Shown: positions 39,139-49,173 of the stretch, piece after piece
Layout: every line of letters starts with the position of its first letter
Numbering within the stretch: position 1 is the first letter of the stretch
NCBI RefSeq assembly: GCF_028550595.1
Contig: NZ_JAQQGN010000006.1
Span: forward strand, 1 to 64,000
Direction of reading: 5' to 3'
Source: Luteimonas sp. BLCC-B24
GTDB lineage: Bacteria; Pseudomonadota; Gammaproteobacteria; Xanthomonadales; Xanthomonadaceae
Length of the DNA: 64,000 bases
Notes under the pieces: generated by a model
Databases searched by the model: none
What the model saw: only the letters and a program-made list of their open reading frames with translations
What the model was told of the DNA's origin: nothing
Position numbers and translations under genes: made by a program

Positions 39139-40719
39139 ATGCTCGCAGACGAACTCAAGACCCAGCTCGCCGCCTATCTCGAACGCGTCGTCCGTCCGAT
39201 CCACATCGTCGCCTCGCTCGACGCGGGCGAGAAGTCGCAGGAGCTGCGGGCGCTGCTCGACGACCTGCGTGCGCTGTGCGACAAGATCACCGTCGACACC
39301 GGGGGCACCGACGCGCGTCGGCCTTCGTTCGCGCTGACCTCGCCCGGTCACGACATCTCGCTGCGCTTCGCCGGCCTGCCGATGGGGCACGAGTTCACGT
39401 CGCTGGTGCTGGCGCTGCTGCAGGTCGGCGGGCATCCGTCGAAGGCGGCGCAGGAGACGCTGGCCCAGGTGGCCGCGCTGGACGGCGAGTACATCTTCGA
39501 GACGTACTACTCGCTGTCGTGCCAGAACTGCCCGGACGTGGTGCAGGCGTTGAATCTGGCCGCGGTGCTCAACCCGCGCATCCGCCACACGGCGATCGAC
39601 GGCGCCCTGTTCCAGGACGAGGTCGAGGCGCGCGAGATCCTGTCGGTGCCGACCGTGTTCCTCAACGGCCAGAAGTTCGACCAGGGCCGGATGACGCTGG
39701 AGCAGATCGTCGCCAAGCTCGATACCGGCGCCGCCGACCGCGCGGCGAAGGCGATCGCGGCCAAGGCGCCGTTCGACGTGCTCGTCGTCGGCGGCGGCCC
39801 GGCCGGCGCGGCTGCGGCCATCTACGCCGCGCGCAAGGGCATCCGCACCGGCGTCGCAGCCGAGCGCTTCGGTGGCCAGGTGCTGGATACGATGGCGATC
39901 GAGAACTTCATCTCGGTCAAGGAAACCGAGGGCCCGAAGCTGGCGGCCGCACTCGAGCAGCACGTGCGCGAGTACGACGTCGACGTGATGGACCTGCAGC
40001 GGGCGACGCGCCTGGTGCCGGCCGGCGACGACGGCCTGATCGAGATCGGGCTGGAGAACGGCGCGTCGCTGAAGTCGCGCACCGTGGTGCTGTCGACCGG
40101 CGCGCGCTGGCGGCAGATGAACGTCCCCGGCGAGGACCAGTACCGCAACAAGGGCGTGGCCTACTGCCCGCACTGCGACGGCCCGCTGTTCAAGGGCAAG
40201 CGCGTGGCGGTGATCGGCGGCGGCAACTCCGGCGTCGAGGCCGCGATCGATCTCGCCGGCATCGTCGCCCACGTCACCCTGATCGAGTTCGACGCCCAGC
40301 TGCGCGCCGATGAAGTGCTGCAACGCAAGCTGCGCAGCCTGGCCAACGTCCGTATCGTCACCAGCGCGCAGACCACCGAAGTGCTCGGCGACGGCAGCCG
40401 GGTCAACGGCCTGGTCTACCGCGACCGCGTCGGCGGCGACAGCCACCGCGTCGACCTGGAGGGCGTGTTCGTGCAGATCGGTCTGTTGCCCAACACCGAA
40501 TGGCTCAAGGACGTGGTGGCGCTGTCGCCGCGTGGCGAGATCATCGTCGACGACCGCGGCCAGACCAGCGTGCCCGGCGTGTTCGCGGCCGGTGACGCGA
40601 CCACGGTGCCGTACAAGCAGATCGTCATCGCGATGGGCGAGGGATCGAAGGCGGCGCTGAGCGCCTTCGATCACCTCATCCGCAGCCCGCTGCGCGTGGC
40701 CCAGGCCGAGGCGGCCTGA
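39139..40719 (+). CDS. ahpF: Alkyl hydroperoxide reductase subunit F
   Basis: A 526-residue NADH:peroxiredoxin disulfide reductase that recycles AhpC. The N-terminal tandem thioredoxin-fold domain has CQNC (Cys128/Cys131). The flavoprotein part starts near residue 212 with the FAD motif [12 protein letters not shown], has redox-active CPHC (Cys343/Cys346), the NADH motif [12 protein letters not shown] and the second FAD motif VFAAGDAT. Start ATG 39139 gives the common [10 protein letters not shown]. Confidence 0.98.
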   Translation: MLADELKTQLAAYLERVVRPIHIVASLDAGEKSQELRALLDDLRALCDKITVDTGGTDARRPSFALTSPGHDISLRFAGLPMGHEFTSLVLALLQVGGHPSKAAQETLAQVAALDGEYIFETYYSLSCQNCPDVVQALNLAAVLNPRIRHTAIDGALFQDEVEAREILSVPTVFLNGQKFDQGRMTLEQIVAKLDTGAADRAAKAIAAKAPFDVLVVGGGPAGAAAAIYAARKGIRTGVAAERFGGQVLDTMAIENFISVKETEGPKLAAALEQHVREYDVDVMDLQRATRLVPAGDDGLIEIGLENGASLKSRTVVLSTGARWRQMNVPGEDQYRNKGVAYCPHCDGPLFKGKRVAVIGGGNSGVEAAIDLAGIVAHVTLIEFDAQLRADEVLQRKLRSLANVRIVTSAQTTEVLGDGSRVNGLVYRDRVGGDSHRVDLEGVFVQIGLLPNTEWLKDVVALSPRGEIIVDDRGQTSVPGVFAAGDATTVPYKQIVIAMGEGSKAALSAFDHLIRSPLRVAQAEAA

Positions 40720-40754
40720 GCCGTGCACGGGCGCGGACCGACGCCGCGATGCCG

Positions 40755-40778
40755 CGCGCCCGGGCATGCCCGGGCGCG
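40755..40778. repeat. 24-bp perfect palindrome between ahpF and oxyR
   Basis: The palindrome is centred at 40766/40767 (core CGGGCATGCCCG, arms extended by GCGC on both sides). It lies 36 nt after ahpF and 16 nt before the oxyR start. It can be a 3' hairpin of ahpF or an operator for oxyR; no T tract follows. Confidence 0.7.
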
Positions 40779-40793
40779 GGGCGGTGACGCGTC

Positions 40794-41711
40794 GTGAACC
40801 TGCGCGATCTCAAGTACCTGGTGGCCCTGGCCGACCACCGGCATTTCGGCCGCGCGGCCGCGGCGTGCTTCGTCAGCCAGCCGACGCTATCGACCCAGAT
40901 CCGCAAGCTCGAGGACGAGCTCGGCGTCACCCTGGTCGAGCGCTCGCCGCGCAAGATCATGCTCACGCCCACCGGGCAGCAGGTGGCCGAACGCGCGCGC
41001 CGCATCGTCGGCGACGTCGAGCAGATGAAGGAGGTCGCCCGGCGCAGCCAGGATCCCGAAGCCGGTGTCGTCCGGCTGGGCCTCTTTCCGACCCTCGGGC
41101 CCTACCTGCTGCCGCACGTGGTGCCGTCGATCCGGCGCCGTTTCCAGCAGCTCGAACTGCTGCTGATCGAGGACAAGAGCGATCAGCTGCTCGCGCGGCT
41201 GCGCGACGGCAGGCTCGACGCGGCCCTGCTCGCGCTGCCGGTGCACGACGAGCAGATGCACGCCGAGCCCCTGTTCGAGGAGCCGTTCGTGCTGGCCGTG
41301 CCGGAGGGGCATCCGCTCGCCGCGCGCACGACGATCACGTTGGATGCGCTGGCCGACCAGCGCCTGTTGCTGCTCGAAGACGGCCACTGCCTGCGCGACC
41401 AGGCCCTGGACGTCTGCCACCTCGCCGGCGCCGCGGAAAAGTCGGGCTTCCAGGGCACCAGCCTGGAAACGCTGCGGCAGATGGTGGCCGCCAACGTGGG
41501 GGTGACCCTGCTGCCGATGCTGGCCGTGCAACCGCCGGTGGCCCAGTCGCCGGACATCCGCCTCATCGGCTTCGCCGACCCCCAGCCGCCGAGCCGGCGC
41601 ATCGCGATGGTCTGGCGACGCAGTTCGGCGATCGCGGGCTTTCTGCAGACGCTGGCCCAGCCGTTCGCCGCGTTGCCGCCGGCCCTGCTGCGGATGCCGT
41701 CGCAGGATTGA
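40794..41711 (+). CDS. oxyR: Hydrogen peroxide-sensing transcriptional activator OxyR
   Basis: A 305-residue LysR-family regulator with an N-terminal wHTH (RDLKYLVALADHRHFGRAA, then SQPTLSTQIRKLE). The redox pair Cys199 and Cys208 sits at exactly the E. coli OxyR positions (DGHCLRDQ ... LDVC). Peroxide forms the disulfide and switches on ahpCF and related genes. GTG start. The ahpC-ahpF-oxyR order is typical of Xanthomonas relatives. Confidence 0.97.
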   Translation: MNLRDLKYLVALADHRHFGRAAAACFVSQPTLSTQIRKLEDELGVTLVERSPRKIMLTPTGQQVAERARRIVGDVEQMKEVARRSQDPEAGVVRLGLFPTLGPYLLPHVVPSIRRRFQQLELLLIEDKSDQLLARLRDGRLDAALLALPVHDEQMHAEPLFEEPFVLAVPEGHPLAARTTITLDALADQRLLLLEDGHCLRDQALDVCHLAGAAEKSGFQGTSLETLRQMVAANVGVTLLPMLAVQPPVAQSPDIRLIGFADPQPPSRRIAMVWRRSSAIAGFLQTLAQPFAALPPALLRMPSQD

Positions 41712-41817
41712 GGTGCATGCGGCGCGGCCGGGCATCGCCGCGGCACCCGATCCGGCACAATCGACCCGGGCGGCGCGATGCGTCGCCCTTTTCACGTCAC
41801 CCGACCGGAGAATCCCG

Positions 41818-42240
41818 ATGTCGTCCCAACCCCAGAGTGGTCTGCCTCCTTCGCAGTCCGTTCCGATCCGCTTGACCACCCGCGACCTGGCACGGCTCGA
41901 TGCCCTGCTGGCCTCTCCCACCTACCGGCACCATCCCGGCGCCGCTTCGCTGCAACGCGAACTCGACCGCGCCGATGTCCTGGCGCCCGATGCCGACGCC
42001 GCCGGCATCGTCGGCATGCACGCGCACGTCGACTGTGTCGACGAGCACGACGGCAGCCGACACACGCTGACCCTGGTCTATCCCCATGAAGCCGATGCCG
42101 GCGCAGGCCGCGTGTCGGTTCTGGCCCCCGTGGGCGCCGCCCTGCTGGGACTGGCGGTCGGCCAGCGCATCGACTGGCCCGGCGTCAACGGACGCACGCT
42201 GCGCTTGCGCGTGCTTGCGGTCGCACCGCCTGCCGCATGA
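41818..42240 (+). CDS. rnk: Rnk-type nucleoside diphosphate kinase regulator
   Basis: A 140-residue protein with a C-terminal GreA/GreB-C-like domain (about 55-138: HTLTLVYPHEADAG ... SVLAPVGAALLGLAVGQRIDW) and an N-terminal helical part with LTTRDLARLDALL. Rnk proteins bind RNA polymerase without having the long coiled coil of GreA. Candidate -10 CACAAT at about 41756-41761. Confidence 0.92.
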   Translation: MSSQPQSGLPPSQSVPIRLTTRDLARLDALLASPTYRHHPGAASLQRELDRADVLAPDADAAGIVGMHAHVDCVDEHDGSRHTLTLVYPHEADAGAGRVSVLAPVGAALLGLAVGQRIDWPGVNGRTLRLRVLAVAPPAA

Positions 42241-42247
42241 TCGCCCC

Positions 42248-42270
42248 GGCGGCGCGGTTGCCGCGCCGCC
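42248..42270. terminator. Bidirectional terminator between rnk and msrA
   Basis: A perfect 10-bp stem GGCGGCGCGG / CCGCGCCGCC with a 3-nt loop, between convergent genes. Very stable, no T tract. Confidence 0.7.
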
Positions 42271-42282
42271 CGGCGTCCGCTG

Positions 42283-42933
42283 TCAGAGCACCGCGCCGAC
42301 CGGGCAGCTGACGCCCGTGCCTCCCAGGCCGCAGTAGCCGCCGGGATGCTTGTGCAGATACTGCTGATGCTCGTCTTCGGCGTAATAGAACGGCGGCGCC
42401 TCGGCGCGAAGCTCGGTCGTGATCGGCGGATAACCCGCGGCCTCCAGCCTGGCCCCGTAGTCCGCCAGGCTGCGCGTGGCCAGCTCGAACTGGCCCGGCG
42501 TGCTGCAGTAGAGCGCCGAACGGTACTGCGTGCCGACATCGTTGCCCTGACGCATGCCCTCGGTCGGGTTGTGACCTTCCCAGAAGGTCTTCAGCAGGGT
42601 TTCGAACGCGACCTGCGCGGGGTCGTAGACCACCAGCACCACTTCGGCATGCCCGGTCTGGCCCGAGCACACTTCGCGATAGGTCGGATTCGGCGTGCTG
42701 CCGCCCGCGTAGCCCACCGCCGTCGTGACCACGCCGGGCAGCGACCAGAACGCACGCTCGGCGCCCCAGAAGCAGCCCATGCCGAACTGCACCTGCTCGA
42801 GCCCCTCGAAGGCACCCTGCAGCGGGCGGCCGTGCACCGCGTGCACGTTGTGCAAGGGCAGCGGCGTGTCACGCCCCGGCAGGGCGTCCTGCGCGCGCGG
42901 CAGGCGCTGTTTCCACGCTCCGATTCCCAACAT
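42283..42933 (-). CDS. msrA: Peptide methionine sulfoxide reductase A
   Basis: A 216-residue MsrA that repairs Met-S-sulfoxide with thioredoxin. Catalytic Cys54 is in GMGCFWGAE; recycling Cys residues lie near the C-terminus (GGYCGLGG and GVSCPVG). The EMS-type segment is [15 protein letters not shown]. The N-terminal extension (1-45) before the core is typical of the E. coli-like form. Start ATG 42933. Confidence 0.97.
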   Translation of the reverse strand: MLGIGAWKQRLPRAQDALPGRDTPLPLHNVHAVHGRPLQGAFEGLEQVQFGMGCFWGAERAFWSLPGVVTTAVGYAGGSTPNPTYREVCSGQTGHAEVVLVVYDPAQVAFETLLKTFWEGHNPTEGMRQGNDVGTQYRSALYCSTPGQFELATRSLADYGARLEAAGYPPITTELRAEAPPFYYAEDEHQQYLHKHPGGYCGLGGTGVSCPVGAVL

Positions 42934-43018
42934 CTGAGGTCTCCTGGCGGCGCGGGACAGCCGCGCAACGCACAATCCACGTGCGGCCACGCGCGCGTCG
43001 CTTCAAGGTGGCGCGCGC

Positions 43019-43942
43019 TCAGGTGGTATCGACCGGCAGCCGGCTGCGCCCCTTCAGGCTCGCGAGGAAGATCCCGGCCAGGGTGAAGCCGAGCCCCAGC
43101 CATTCGCGCGGCAGCGTCGGCCGCTGCAGCAGCACGACATCGAGCAGGAACGCGCAGACCGGTTGCACCAGCAGCAACAGGCCGACCAGGGCCACGCCGA
43201 GGCGCTGCATCGCGCGCGAGATCAGGATCCAGCTCAGGCAGTGCCCCAGGACGGCGAGCACCAGCAGCCAGGCCAGCGAAGCCCACGTGGGGATTGCGAA
43301 CGACACGCCCTCCGCCGCGCCGGCCAGGCCCAGCAGCAGCGCCGAGCCGAGCGAGGCGATCGCCAGGATCTGCGCGATCGGCGCGGCGCGTGACGCATCG
43401 TGTGCGGCCCCGACGCGCTGCACCGTCTTCAGACCGATGTTGTAGACCGCGTAACACAGCCCGGTCGCCAGCCCCAGCCACACGCCCCAGCGGTACTCCG
43501 GCGGCAGGTGGGCCCAGTCCGCACCCAGAAGCAGCCACAGGCCGAAGAACGCCAGCGCGATGCCGGCCACGAACCGGAGCCCGATGCGTTCGCCGAACAG
43601 CACCACGCCGGCCAGCGCCATGAAGAACACCTGGGCGTTGGCGAGCAGCGTCGCCAGGCCCGGCCCGACCAGCAGGATGCTGCGATGCCACAGCCACAGA
43701 TCGGCGGCGAACGCGCCGGCCGGCAGCAGCGACCACAGCCACACCGCGCGCGGCAGGGGCCGCCAGTCGCGCCGCAACGCGACCAGCACGGCGAGCATCA
43801 ACCCGGCGAACAGCATGCGGTAGAACGCCGAGATCGTCGGCGGCGTGTCCGCCCAGCGCACCATCAGCCCATTGGTGCCGATCAGCGCGGCGCCCGCGAG
43901 CATCGAGACCAGCGCGGTCCGTTGGGCGGAGCGTTCGATCAT
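43019..43942 (-). CDS. EamA-family (DMT) transporter
   Basis: A 307-residue protein with ten predicted transmembrane helices formed by two EamA repeats (about 10-140 and 155-290), features such as NGLMVRWADTPPTISAFYRM and PVCAFLLDVVLLQRPTLPREWLG. DMT proteins mostly export amino acids, nucleobases or other metabolites; the substrate is unknown here. It lies 63 nt downstream of nothing related and probably has its own promoter. Confidence 0.93.
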   Translation of the reverse strand: MIERSAQRTALVSMLAGAALIGTNGLMVRWADTPPTISAFYRMLFAGLMLAVLVALRRDWRPLPRAVWLWSLLPAGAFAADLWLWHRSILLVGPGLATLLANAQVFFMALAGVVLFGERIGLRFVAGIALAFFGLWLLLGADWAHLPPEYRWGVWLGLATGLCYAVYNIGLKTVQRVGAAHDASRAAPIAQILAIASLGSALLLGLAGAAEGVSFAIPTWASLAWLLVLAVLGHCLSWILISRAMQRLGVALVGLLLLVQPVCAFLLDVVLLQRPTLPREWLGLGFTLAGIFLASLKGRSRLPVDTT

Positions 43943-44005
43943 TCGCGTGCCTGCACCGCAGCCGGGGGCGGGCAGCGTAGCAGCGCGCCCGCTGGCGCAC
44001 GCGAC

Positions 44006-46168
44006 TCAGCTGAAGACCGCGGGCGCCACCTGCACGCAATTGCGGCCCTGGCGCTTGGCCGCGTACAGCGCCTTGTCGGCGCGCGCGATCGCCGCCGCCG
44101 GCGCGTCCTCGCCCGGTTGCCGCGTGGCGATGCCGATGCTCACCGTCAGCCGCACCCGCAGCCCCTCGTGCCGCACCTCCACGTTTTCCACCGCGGTGCG
44201 CATGCGCTCGCCGATCGCCCGCGCTTCCGCACCGTCGTGTCCGGGCAGGACCGCGATGAACTCCTCGCCGCCGTAGCGGCCGAACATGTCGGCCTCCGAC
44301 AGCACGCTGCGCAGGGCGGTCGACACCGCACGCAGGCAATCGTCGCCACAGGCGTGTCCGTAGCGGTCGTTGACCGACTTGAAATGATCGAGATCGACGA
44401 ACAGCACCGAGACGGGGCGCGCCGTGCGCTCGGCGTCGGCGAACGTGCGCTCGACCCACAGATCCAGCGTGCGCCGGTTCATCGTTCCCGTGAGCGCGTC
44501 GATCTCGGCCGAGCGTCGCAGCTTGACCGCCGCGGCCGCCTGGTCGACCTGCAGCTGCGTCAGGCGGAGCAGTTCGCCGATCACCGACATCTCGTCCGTG
44601 GTGAAGCCCTCGCCGCCGGCGCGGCGCAGCAACAGCGCCGCCCAGCCCGGAGCCCGCACCTGCAGCGGCACGAGGGCCTCCATCGCGACCACCGGCCCGC
44701 CCGACGAGGCCTGCACCGGCTGCTGCAGCGCGATGCCCGCCGTCGCCTGACGGCGCAGGATCAGGCCGCGGCGCTGGATCTCGTGTTCGATCGCGGGCAA
44801 GGCATCCGCCGGCTCCACCAGCAGATGGTCGCGCCCCTGGTAGCCGCGCAGCACGGCGACGCAGGATTCGTGCGGCACCAGCGGCAACAGATGGTCCATC
44901 AGCAGCCGGAACCCCTGCCAGGGCAATTCGCCCGGATCGAGCCCATTGAGCTGGGTCTGCAGGGCGGTCGTCAGATTGGCGCGCGCGCGTTCGCGCTGCA
45001 TCTTGCGCTCGGTGTCCAGACGGGCCAGCCGGTCGCGGTCACGCTGGTCGCGGTAGTCACCGATGCGGCTGATCAACGCCAGACCCAGCCCGAACACGAA
45101 GGCGACCAGCGCGCCCTGATAGGCGAAGTGCAGCAGGGCGATGTCGGCGAGCATCCCGAGTCGCACCAGGGTGATCCACACGCCGCCCACCGTGGCCACC
45201 ACGGCCGCGATCAGCACCCAGCCCGCCAGACGCACGCCGCGTCGCGTCGCATCGACCAGCATCGCGATCGACGCGGTGCCGGACAGCGCCCAGCCCAGAA
45301 GCGTGAGCGGCCACACCAGGGGCGCGAGCGCTCGCAGGTTGAGCAGGCACAGCGCGGCCAGCAGCACCAGCGCCGCGGCGATCGCCCGGGTCAGGCGGGC
45401 TCTGCGATGCCGTCGCGGCATCGCATAGGCCTCGATCAGGCACTGGGTCGCGGCGGCGTAGAGCAGCGCCAGCGCCGCGGTGCCCTGCAGGCCCCAGTGG
45501 CCGAACACGTGGCCGGCGGGCAGCCCGTACAGGTGGCCGTTCGCGGCCTGCAGCAGCAGCGCCAGCCCGAACACCACGCCGAAGAATCCGAGGAACAGCC
45601 GGTCGCGCGATGCGTAGGCCAACGCCAGCGCCAGCGTCGCGAGCGCGAGCAGCGCGCCGTAGAGCGCCGCCGACAGCGCCACGCCGGACCGCTCGATGCG
45701 GCGCACGTCACCGGCGCGGGCCAGCACCGGGGCGAGGTTCGCCTGCAGCAGGCCTTCATAGCGCACGTCCAGTTGGACCGGTCCCTGCCAGTCCGCCGGC
45801 AACACGAAGCCGTAGCCGTTGGGGAACATGCCTTCGTCGTCGCCCACCCGGAAGAAGTCTCGGATCTCGCTGCGCCAGCCGTCCGCGCGGGTGAGATGCA
45901 GCCCGACGACCGGCTCGCGCGGGAACCACAGCGCCCAGCGCCCCTGGCTGCGTTCGGTAGGCGGAAGGTCGAACCGCAGCTCGACGCGTCGCACCGCCTC
46001 GCCGAATCGGGCGTCCGGGGAGAGATCGACGACCGTGACAGGCCGCTGCTCGTGCGGCCTGAGCTGGGTGGAGGCGGCGAGCATCGCGAACAGGCCGAGC
46101 AGCAGCAGCAGACAGCCGGCCAGCACCCAGCGGTGCCCCGGCATCGCATCCGCGGTGTCTAATGCCAT
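44006..46168 (-). CDS. Membrane diguanylate cyclase with a 7TMR-DISM-like sensor
   Basis: A 720-residue protein: N-terminal helix, periplasmic beta-rich domain (about 35-160), seven-helix membrane region (about 165-370), cytoplasmic coiled coil and a GAF-like segment (about 395-545), then a GGDEF domain (about 550-718) with active-site GGEEF. The inhibitory I-site that normally reads RxxD five residues before GGEEF is SEAD here, so product inhibition through Arg is probably lost. It should make c-di-GMP in response to an envelope signal. Start ATG 46168; ATG 46144 is an alternative. Confidence 0.92.
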   Translation of the reverse strand: MALDTADAMPGHRWVLAGCLLLLLGLFAMLAASTQLRPHEQRPVTVVDLSPDARFGEAVRRVELRFDLPPTERSQGRWALWFPREPVVGLHLTRADGWRSEIRDFFRVGDDEGMFPNGYGFVLPADWQGPVQLDVRYEGLLQANLAPVLARAGDVRRIERSGVALSAALYGALLALATLALALAYASRDRLFLGFFGVVFGLALLLQAANGHLYGLPAGHVFGHWGLQGTAALALLYAAATQCLIEAYAMPRRHRRARLTRAIAAALVLLAALCLLNLRALAPLVWPLTLLGWALSGTASIAMLVDATRRGVRLAGWVLIAAVVATVGGVWITLVRLGMLADIALLHFAYQGALVAFVFGLGLALISRIGDYRDQRDRDRLARLDTERKMQRERARANLTTALQTQLNGLDPGELPWQGFRLLMDHLLPLVPHESCVAVLRGYQGRDHLLVEPADALPAIEHEIQRRGLILRRQATAGIALQQPVQASSGGPVVAMEALVPLQVRAPGWAALLLRRAGGEGFTTDEMSVIGELLRLTQLQVDQAAAAVKLRRSAEIDALTGTMNRRTLDLWVERTFADAERTARPVSVLFVDLDHFKSVNDRYGHACGDDCLRAVSTALRSVLSEADMFGRYGGEEFIAVLPGHDGAEARAIGERMRTAVENVEVRHEGLRVRLTVSIGIATRQPGEDAPAAAIARADKALYAAKRQGRNCVQVAPAVFS

Positions 46169-46389
46169 GCAGATGCTCCCGGGCGGGCGCGGCGCGGCAT
46201 CGCCCGGCGCCGCGCACACGTCATCGAGTGCGCGGACACGCGCATGCACACCTCCCCTGGATCTCCGAGTCCAAGCACCGCCGTCCAGGAGGCGCCCCCT
46301 ACCGCCGTCACATATTGAAGCAACTTCCTGTCACAGACGCGTTGACGGATGCGTCGCGCCCGGGGCGCCGGGCTGCAACGCCTGTCCGC

Positions 46390-46395
46390 TAAACT
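46390..46395 (+). promoter_or_regulatory. Candidate -10 (TAAACT) for glnS
   Basis: TAAACT lies 38 nt before the glnS start in the divergent GGDEF-glnS region (46169-46433). No strong -35; TTGACG at 46341 is too far upstream to pair with it. Confidence 0.4.
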
Positions 46396-46433
46396 GCGTG
46401 ATCCCCTCTTCGATCCACACGAGCCTGCCATCC

Positions 46434-48197
46434 ATGTCCTCCTCCGGTGTCCCCGATCCCGCCGCTTCGCCGTCCGACGCCTCCAGCCCGGTGCGCCAGG
46501 ACTTCATCCGGCAGGTGGTCCGCGAGGATCTGGCCAGCGGGAAGCACAGCGAGATCCGGACCCGGTTCCCGCCGGAGCCGAACGGCTACCTCCATATCGG
46601 CCACGCGAAGGCAATCTGTTTGGATTTCGGCATCGCGGCCGAATTCGGCGGTCGCTGCAACCTGCGCTTCGACGACACCAACCCCGAAAAGGAAGACCTG
46701 GCCTTCGTGCGGGCGATCGAGGACGACGTGCGCTGGCTCGGGTTCGACTGGGCCGAACTGCGCCACGCCTCGGACTACTTCGAGGTCTATTACCTGGCCG
46801 CCGAGAAGCTCATCCGCCAGGGCGACGCCTACGTCTGCGACCTGACCGCCGAACAGGTGCGCGAGTATCGCGGCACCCTGGTCGAGCCGGGCCGCGACTC
46901 GCCGTTCCGTGATCGTGGCGTCGAGGAGAATCTCGACCTGTTCCGGCGCATGCGCGCGGGCGAGTTCGCCGACGGCACGCGCACGCTGCGGGCCAAGATC
47001 GACATGGCCAGCGGCAACATGAACCTGCGCGACCCGGCCCTGTACCGGATCAAGAAGGTCGCCCACCAGAACACCGGCGATGCCTGGCCGATCTACCCGA
47101 TGTACGACTTCGCCCACGCCCTGGGCGACGCCGTCGAAGGCATCACGCACTCGCTGTGCACGCTGGAATTCGAGGATCACCGGCCGCTGTACGACTGGGT
47201 GGTCGACCGCGTGGACCTGGCGGGCACTCCGGAGCTGCTGGCCCCGCTGACCGCGCGCGGCCTGCCGAACGTGGCCGCGAAGCCGCGCCAGATCGAGTTC
47301 TCGCGCCTCAACATCAACTACACGGTGATGAGCAAGCGCAAGCTCACCCAGCTGGTCGCCGAAGGCCTGGTCGACGGCTGGGACGACCCGCGCATGTACA
47401 CCCTGCAGGGCCTGCGCCGCCGCGGCTACACGCCGGCCGCCCTGCGCCTGCTGGTGGACCGCGTGGGCATCAGCAAGCAGAACTCGGTGATCGACTTCTC
47501 GGTGCTCGAAGGTGCGCTGCGCGACGATCTCGACGCGCGCGCCCCGCGGCGCATGGCGGTGGTCGATCCGCTCAAGCTGGTGCTGACCAACCTGCCCGAC
47601 GGCCATGCCGAAACGCTGACCTTCTCCAACCACCCCAAGGACGAGACCCAGGGCACGCGCGAGGTGCCGTTCTCGCGCCAGCTGTGGATCGAGCGCGAGG
47701 ATTTCGCCGAGGTGCCGCCCAAGGGGTGGAAGCGGCTGATTCCCGGCGGTGAAGTACGCCTGCGCGGCGCCGGCATCGTGCGCTGCGACGAGGTGATCAA
47801 GGACGACAGCGGCGCGATCGTCGAGCTGCGCGGTACGCTGGACCCCGAGTCGCGCCCGGGCATGGACGGGGCCAACCGCAAGATCAAGGGCACGATCCAC
47901 TGGGTCAGCGCCGCGCATGCGGTCGAGGCCGAGGTGCGGTTGTTCGACCGGCTGTTCACGGTGGAGAAGCCCGACGACGAGTCGACCGGCAAGACCTATC
48001 GCGACCATCTCAATCCCGATTCGAAGCGCAGTGTGACCGGCTACGTCGAGCCGGCGGCCGCAGCGGCCGCCCCGGAGCAGGCGTTCCAGTTCGAGCGCCT
48101 CGGCTATTTCGTCGCCGACCGCTACGACCACACCACCACGCGGCCGGTGTTCAACCGCAGCGTGACCCTGCGCGACACCTGGGCGGCGGGCACATGA
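46434..48197 (+). CDS. glnS: Glutaminyl-tRNA synthetase
   Basis: A 587-residue class I synthetase that charges tRNA-Gln; the cognate tRNA is at 5397-5472. HIGH motif at 54-57 ([10 protein letters not shown]), KMSKS equivalent in VMSKRKL, and two C-terminal beta-barrel anticodon-binding domains ending near residue 570. Length is a little above the E. coli 554, due to the N-terminal 25 residues. It overlaps the next lipoprotein gene by ATGA (48194-48197). Confidence 0.98.
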   Translation: MSSSGVPDPAASPSDASSPVRQDFIRQVVREDLASGKHSEIRTRFPPEPNGYLHIGHAKAICLDFGIAAEFGGRCNLRFDDTNPEKEDLAFVRAIEDDVRWLGFDWAELRHASDYFEVYYLAAEKLIRQGDAYVCDLTAEQVREYRGTLVEPGRDSPFRDRGVEENLDLFRRMRAGEFADGTRTLRAKIDMASGNMNLRDPALYRIKKVAHQNTGDAWPIYPMYDFAHALGDAVEGITHSLCTLEFEDHRPLYDWVVDRVDLAGTPELLAPLTARGLPNVAAKPRQIEFSRLNINYTVMSKRKLTQLVAEGLVDGWDDPRMYTLQGLRRRGYTPAALRLLVDRVGISKQNSVIDFSVLEGALRDDLDARAPRRMAVVDPLKLVLTNLPDGHAETLTFSNHPKDETQGTREVPFSRQLWIEREDFAEVPPKGWKRLIPGGEVRLRGAGIVRCDEVIKDDSGAIVELRGTLDPESRPGMDGANRKIKGTIHWVSAAHAVEAEVRLFDRLFTVEKPDDESTGKTYRDHLNPDSKRSVTGYVEPAAAAAAPEQAFQFERLGYFVADRYDHTTTRPVFNRSVTLRDTWAAGT

Positions 48198-48583
48198 GCC
48201 GGTCGCGCCGTGCGTCGTGGCTGCTGGCGCCGCTGCTGCTGTGGCTCGCCGCCTGCGCCGTGCAGCGCGCGCCGGAGCTGCCGACGCCGTCGGCCGACGT
48301 GCCCTACGGCGCGCCGCCGGCGCTCGCCGACGCAGGCGCTTCGCCGCTGGCCCCCGATACCCGCTGCACCCGTGATGCCGACTGCACGGTCAAGAACGTC
48401 GGCAACTGCTGCGGCGCCTACCCGGCCTGCGTGAACACCGCGGCGCGTGTCGACCCCGCCGCGGTGGCCGCGGACTGCGCCCGCCGCGGCCTGGCCTCGG
48501 TCTGCGGGTTCCGCGAGGTCACTGCCTGCCGCTGCGTCGCCAACCGCTGCGAAGCGGCGCCCCAGGGCGCGCTCGAGCGCTGA
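48194..48583 (+). CDS. Cys-rich lipoprotein of unknown function
   Basis: A 129-residue lipoprotein with lipobox LAAC (Cys21) and a linker, followed by a compact domain (about 55-122) with ten Cys in the pattern CTRDADC, NCC, AC, DC, VC, CRC and C. Such C-x-x-DADC / CC domains occur in secreted proteins of myxobacteria and others without known function. It is coupled to glnS by a 4-nt overlap, although no functional link is obvious. Confidence 0.75.
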   Translation: MSRSRRASWLLAPLLLWLAACAVQRAPELPTPSADVPYGAPPALADAGASPLAPDTRCTRDADCTVKNVGNCCGAYPACVNTAARVDPAAVAADCARRGLASVCGFREVTACRCVANRCEAAPQGALER

Positions 48584-48611
48584 ACGCCCCGTCCTCCTTC
48601 CAAGGCTGTCC

Positions 48612-49172
48612 ATGCTGTACGCACAGGTCCACCTCACCCTGCCCGCCTGGGTGCACGAACACGTCGACGCCGCACGCGCCTACGCGGGCGATGCGGACAA
48701 GGTCGCGCTCGCGATCGAACTCTCGCGCCTGAACATCGAGGCGCAGAGCGGCGGGCCGTTCGGCGCGGTCGTTTTCGACGGCCAGGACCGCATCGTGTCG
48801 GTCGGCGTGAACCGGGTGATGCCGCACACCTGTTCGGTCGCGCACGCGGAAACCATGGCCTACATGCTCGCCCAGCAGCGGCTGCAGACGCCGCGCCTCA
48901 ACGAGCGGATCGGTCCGGTCACCCTGGCCACGTCGTCGCAGCCCTGCTGCATGTGCTACGGCGCGACCGTCTGGGCCGGCATCGACCGGCTGCTGATCGG
49001 CGCACGCTCCGAGGACGTCGAGGCGCTGACGCCGTTCGACGAGGGCCCGCTGCCCGCGGACTGGATCGGCGCGCTGAACCAGCGCGGCATCGAGGTCGTG
49101 CGTGACATCCTGCGCGATGATGCGCGTGCCGTGCTGCGCACCTACGGCGAGACCGACGGAGCGAAGTACTGA
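48612..49172 (+). CDS. Nucleoside/guanine deaminase-family zinc enzyme
   Basis: A 186-residue CDA-fold deaminase. Zinc-binding His78 and catalytic Glu80 are in SVAHAE; zinc ligands Cys112 and Cys115 are in QPCCMC. The SGGPFGAVVFD segment and the C-terminal region are closest to guanine deaminases such as GuaD of Bacillus and to tRNA-adenosine deaminase relatives; substrate not certain. It is 1 nt before rlmM. Confidence 0.93.
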   Translation: MLYAQVHLTLPAWVHEHVDAARAYAGDADKVALAIELSRLNIEAQSGGPFGAVVFDGQDRIVSVGVNRVMPHTCSVAHAETMAYMLAQQRLQTPRLNERIGPVTLATSSQPCCMCYGATVWAGIDRLLIGARSEDVEALTPFDEGPLPADWIGALNQRGIEVVRDILRDDARAVLRTYGETDGAKY

Positions 49173-49173
49173 C

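Noticed and set aside
38578-40767. A 729-codon minus-strand frame across ahpC and ahpF
   Set aside because: It is antisense to two fully conserved enzymes and has no recognisable domain.
43400-46162. A 920-codon plus-strand frame opposite the transporter and GGDEF genes
   Set aside because: Composition is His/Gln/Arg-rich and typical of the shadow of a GC-rich gene; both minus-strand genes show clear domains and motifs.
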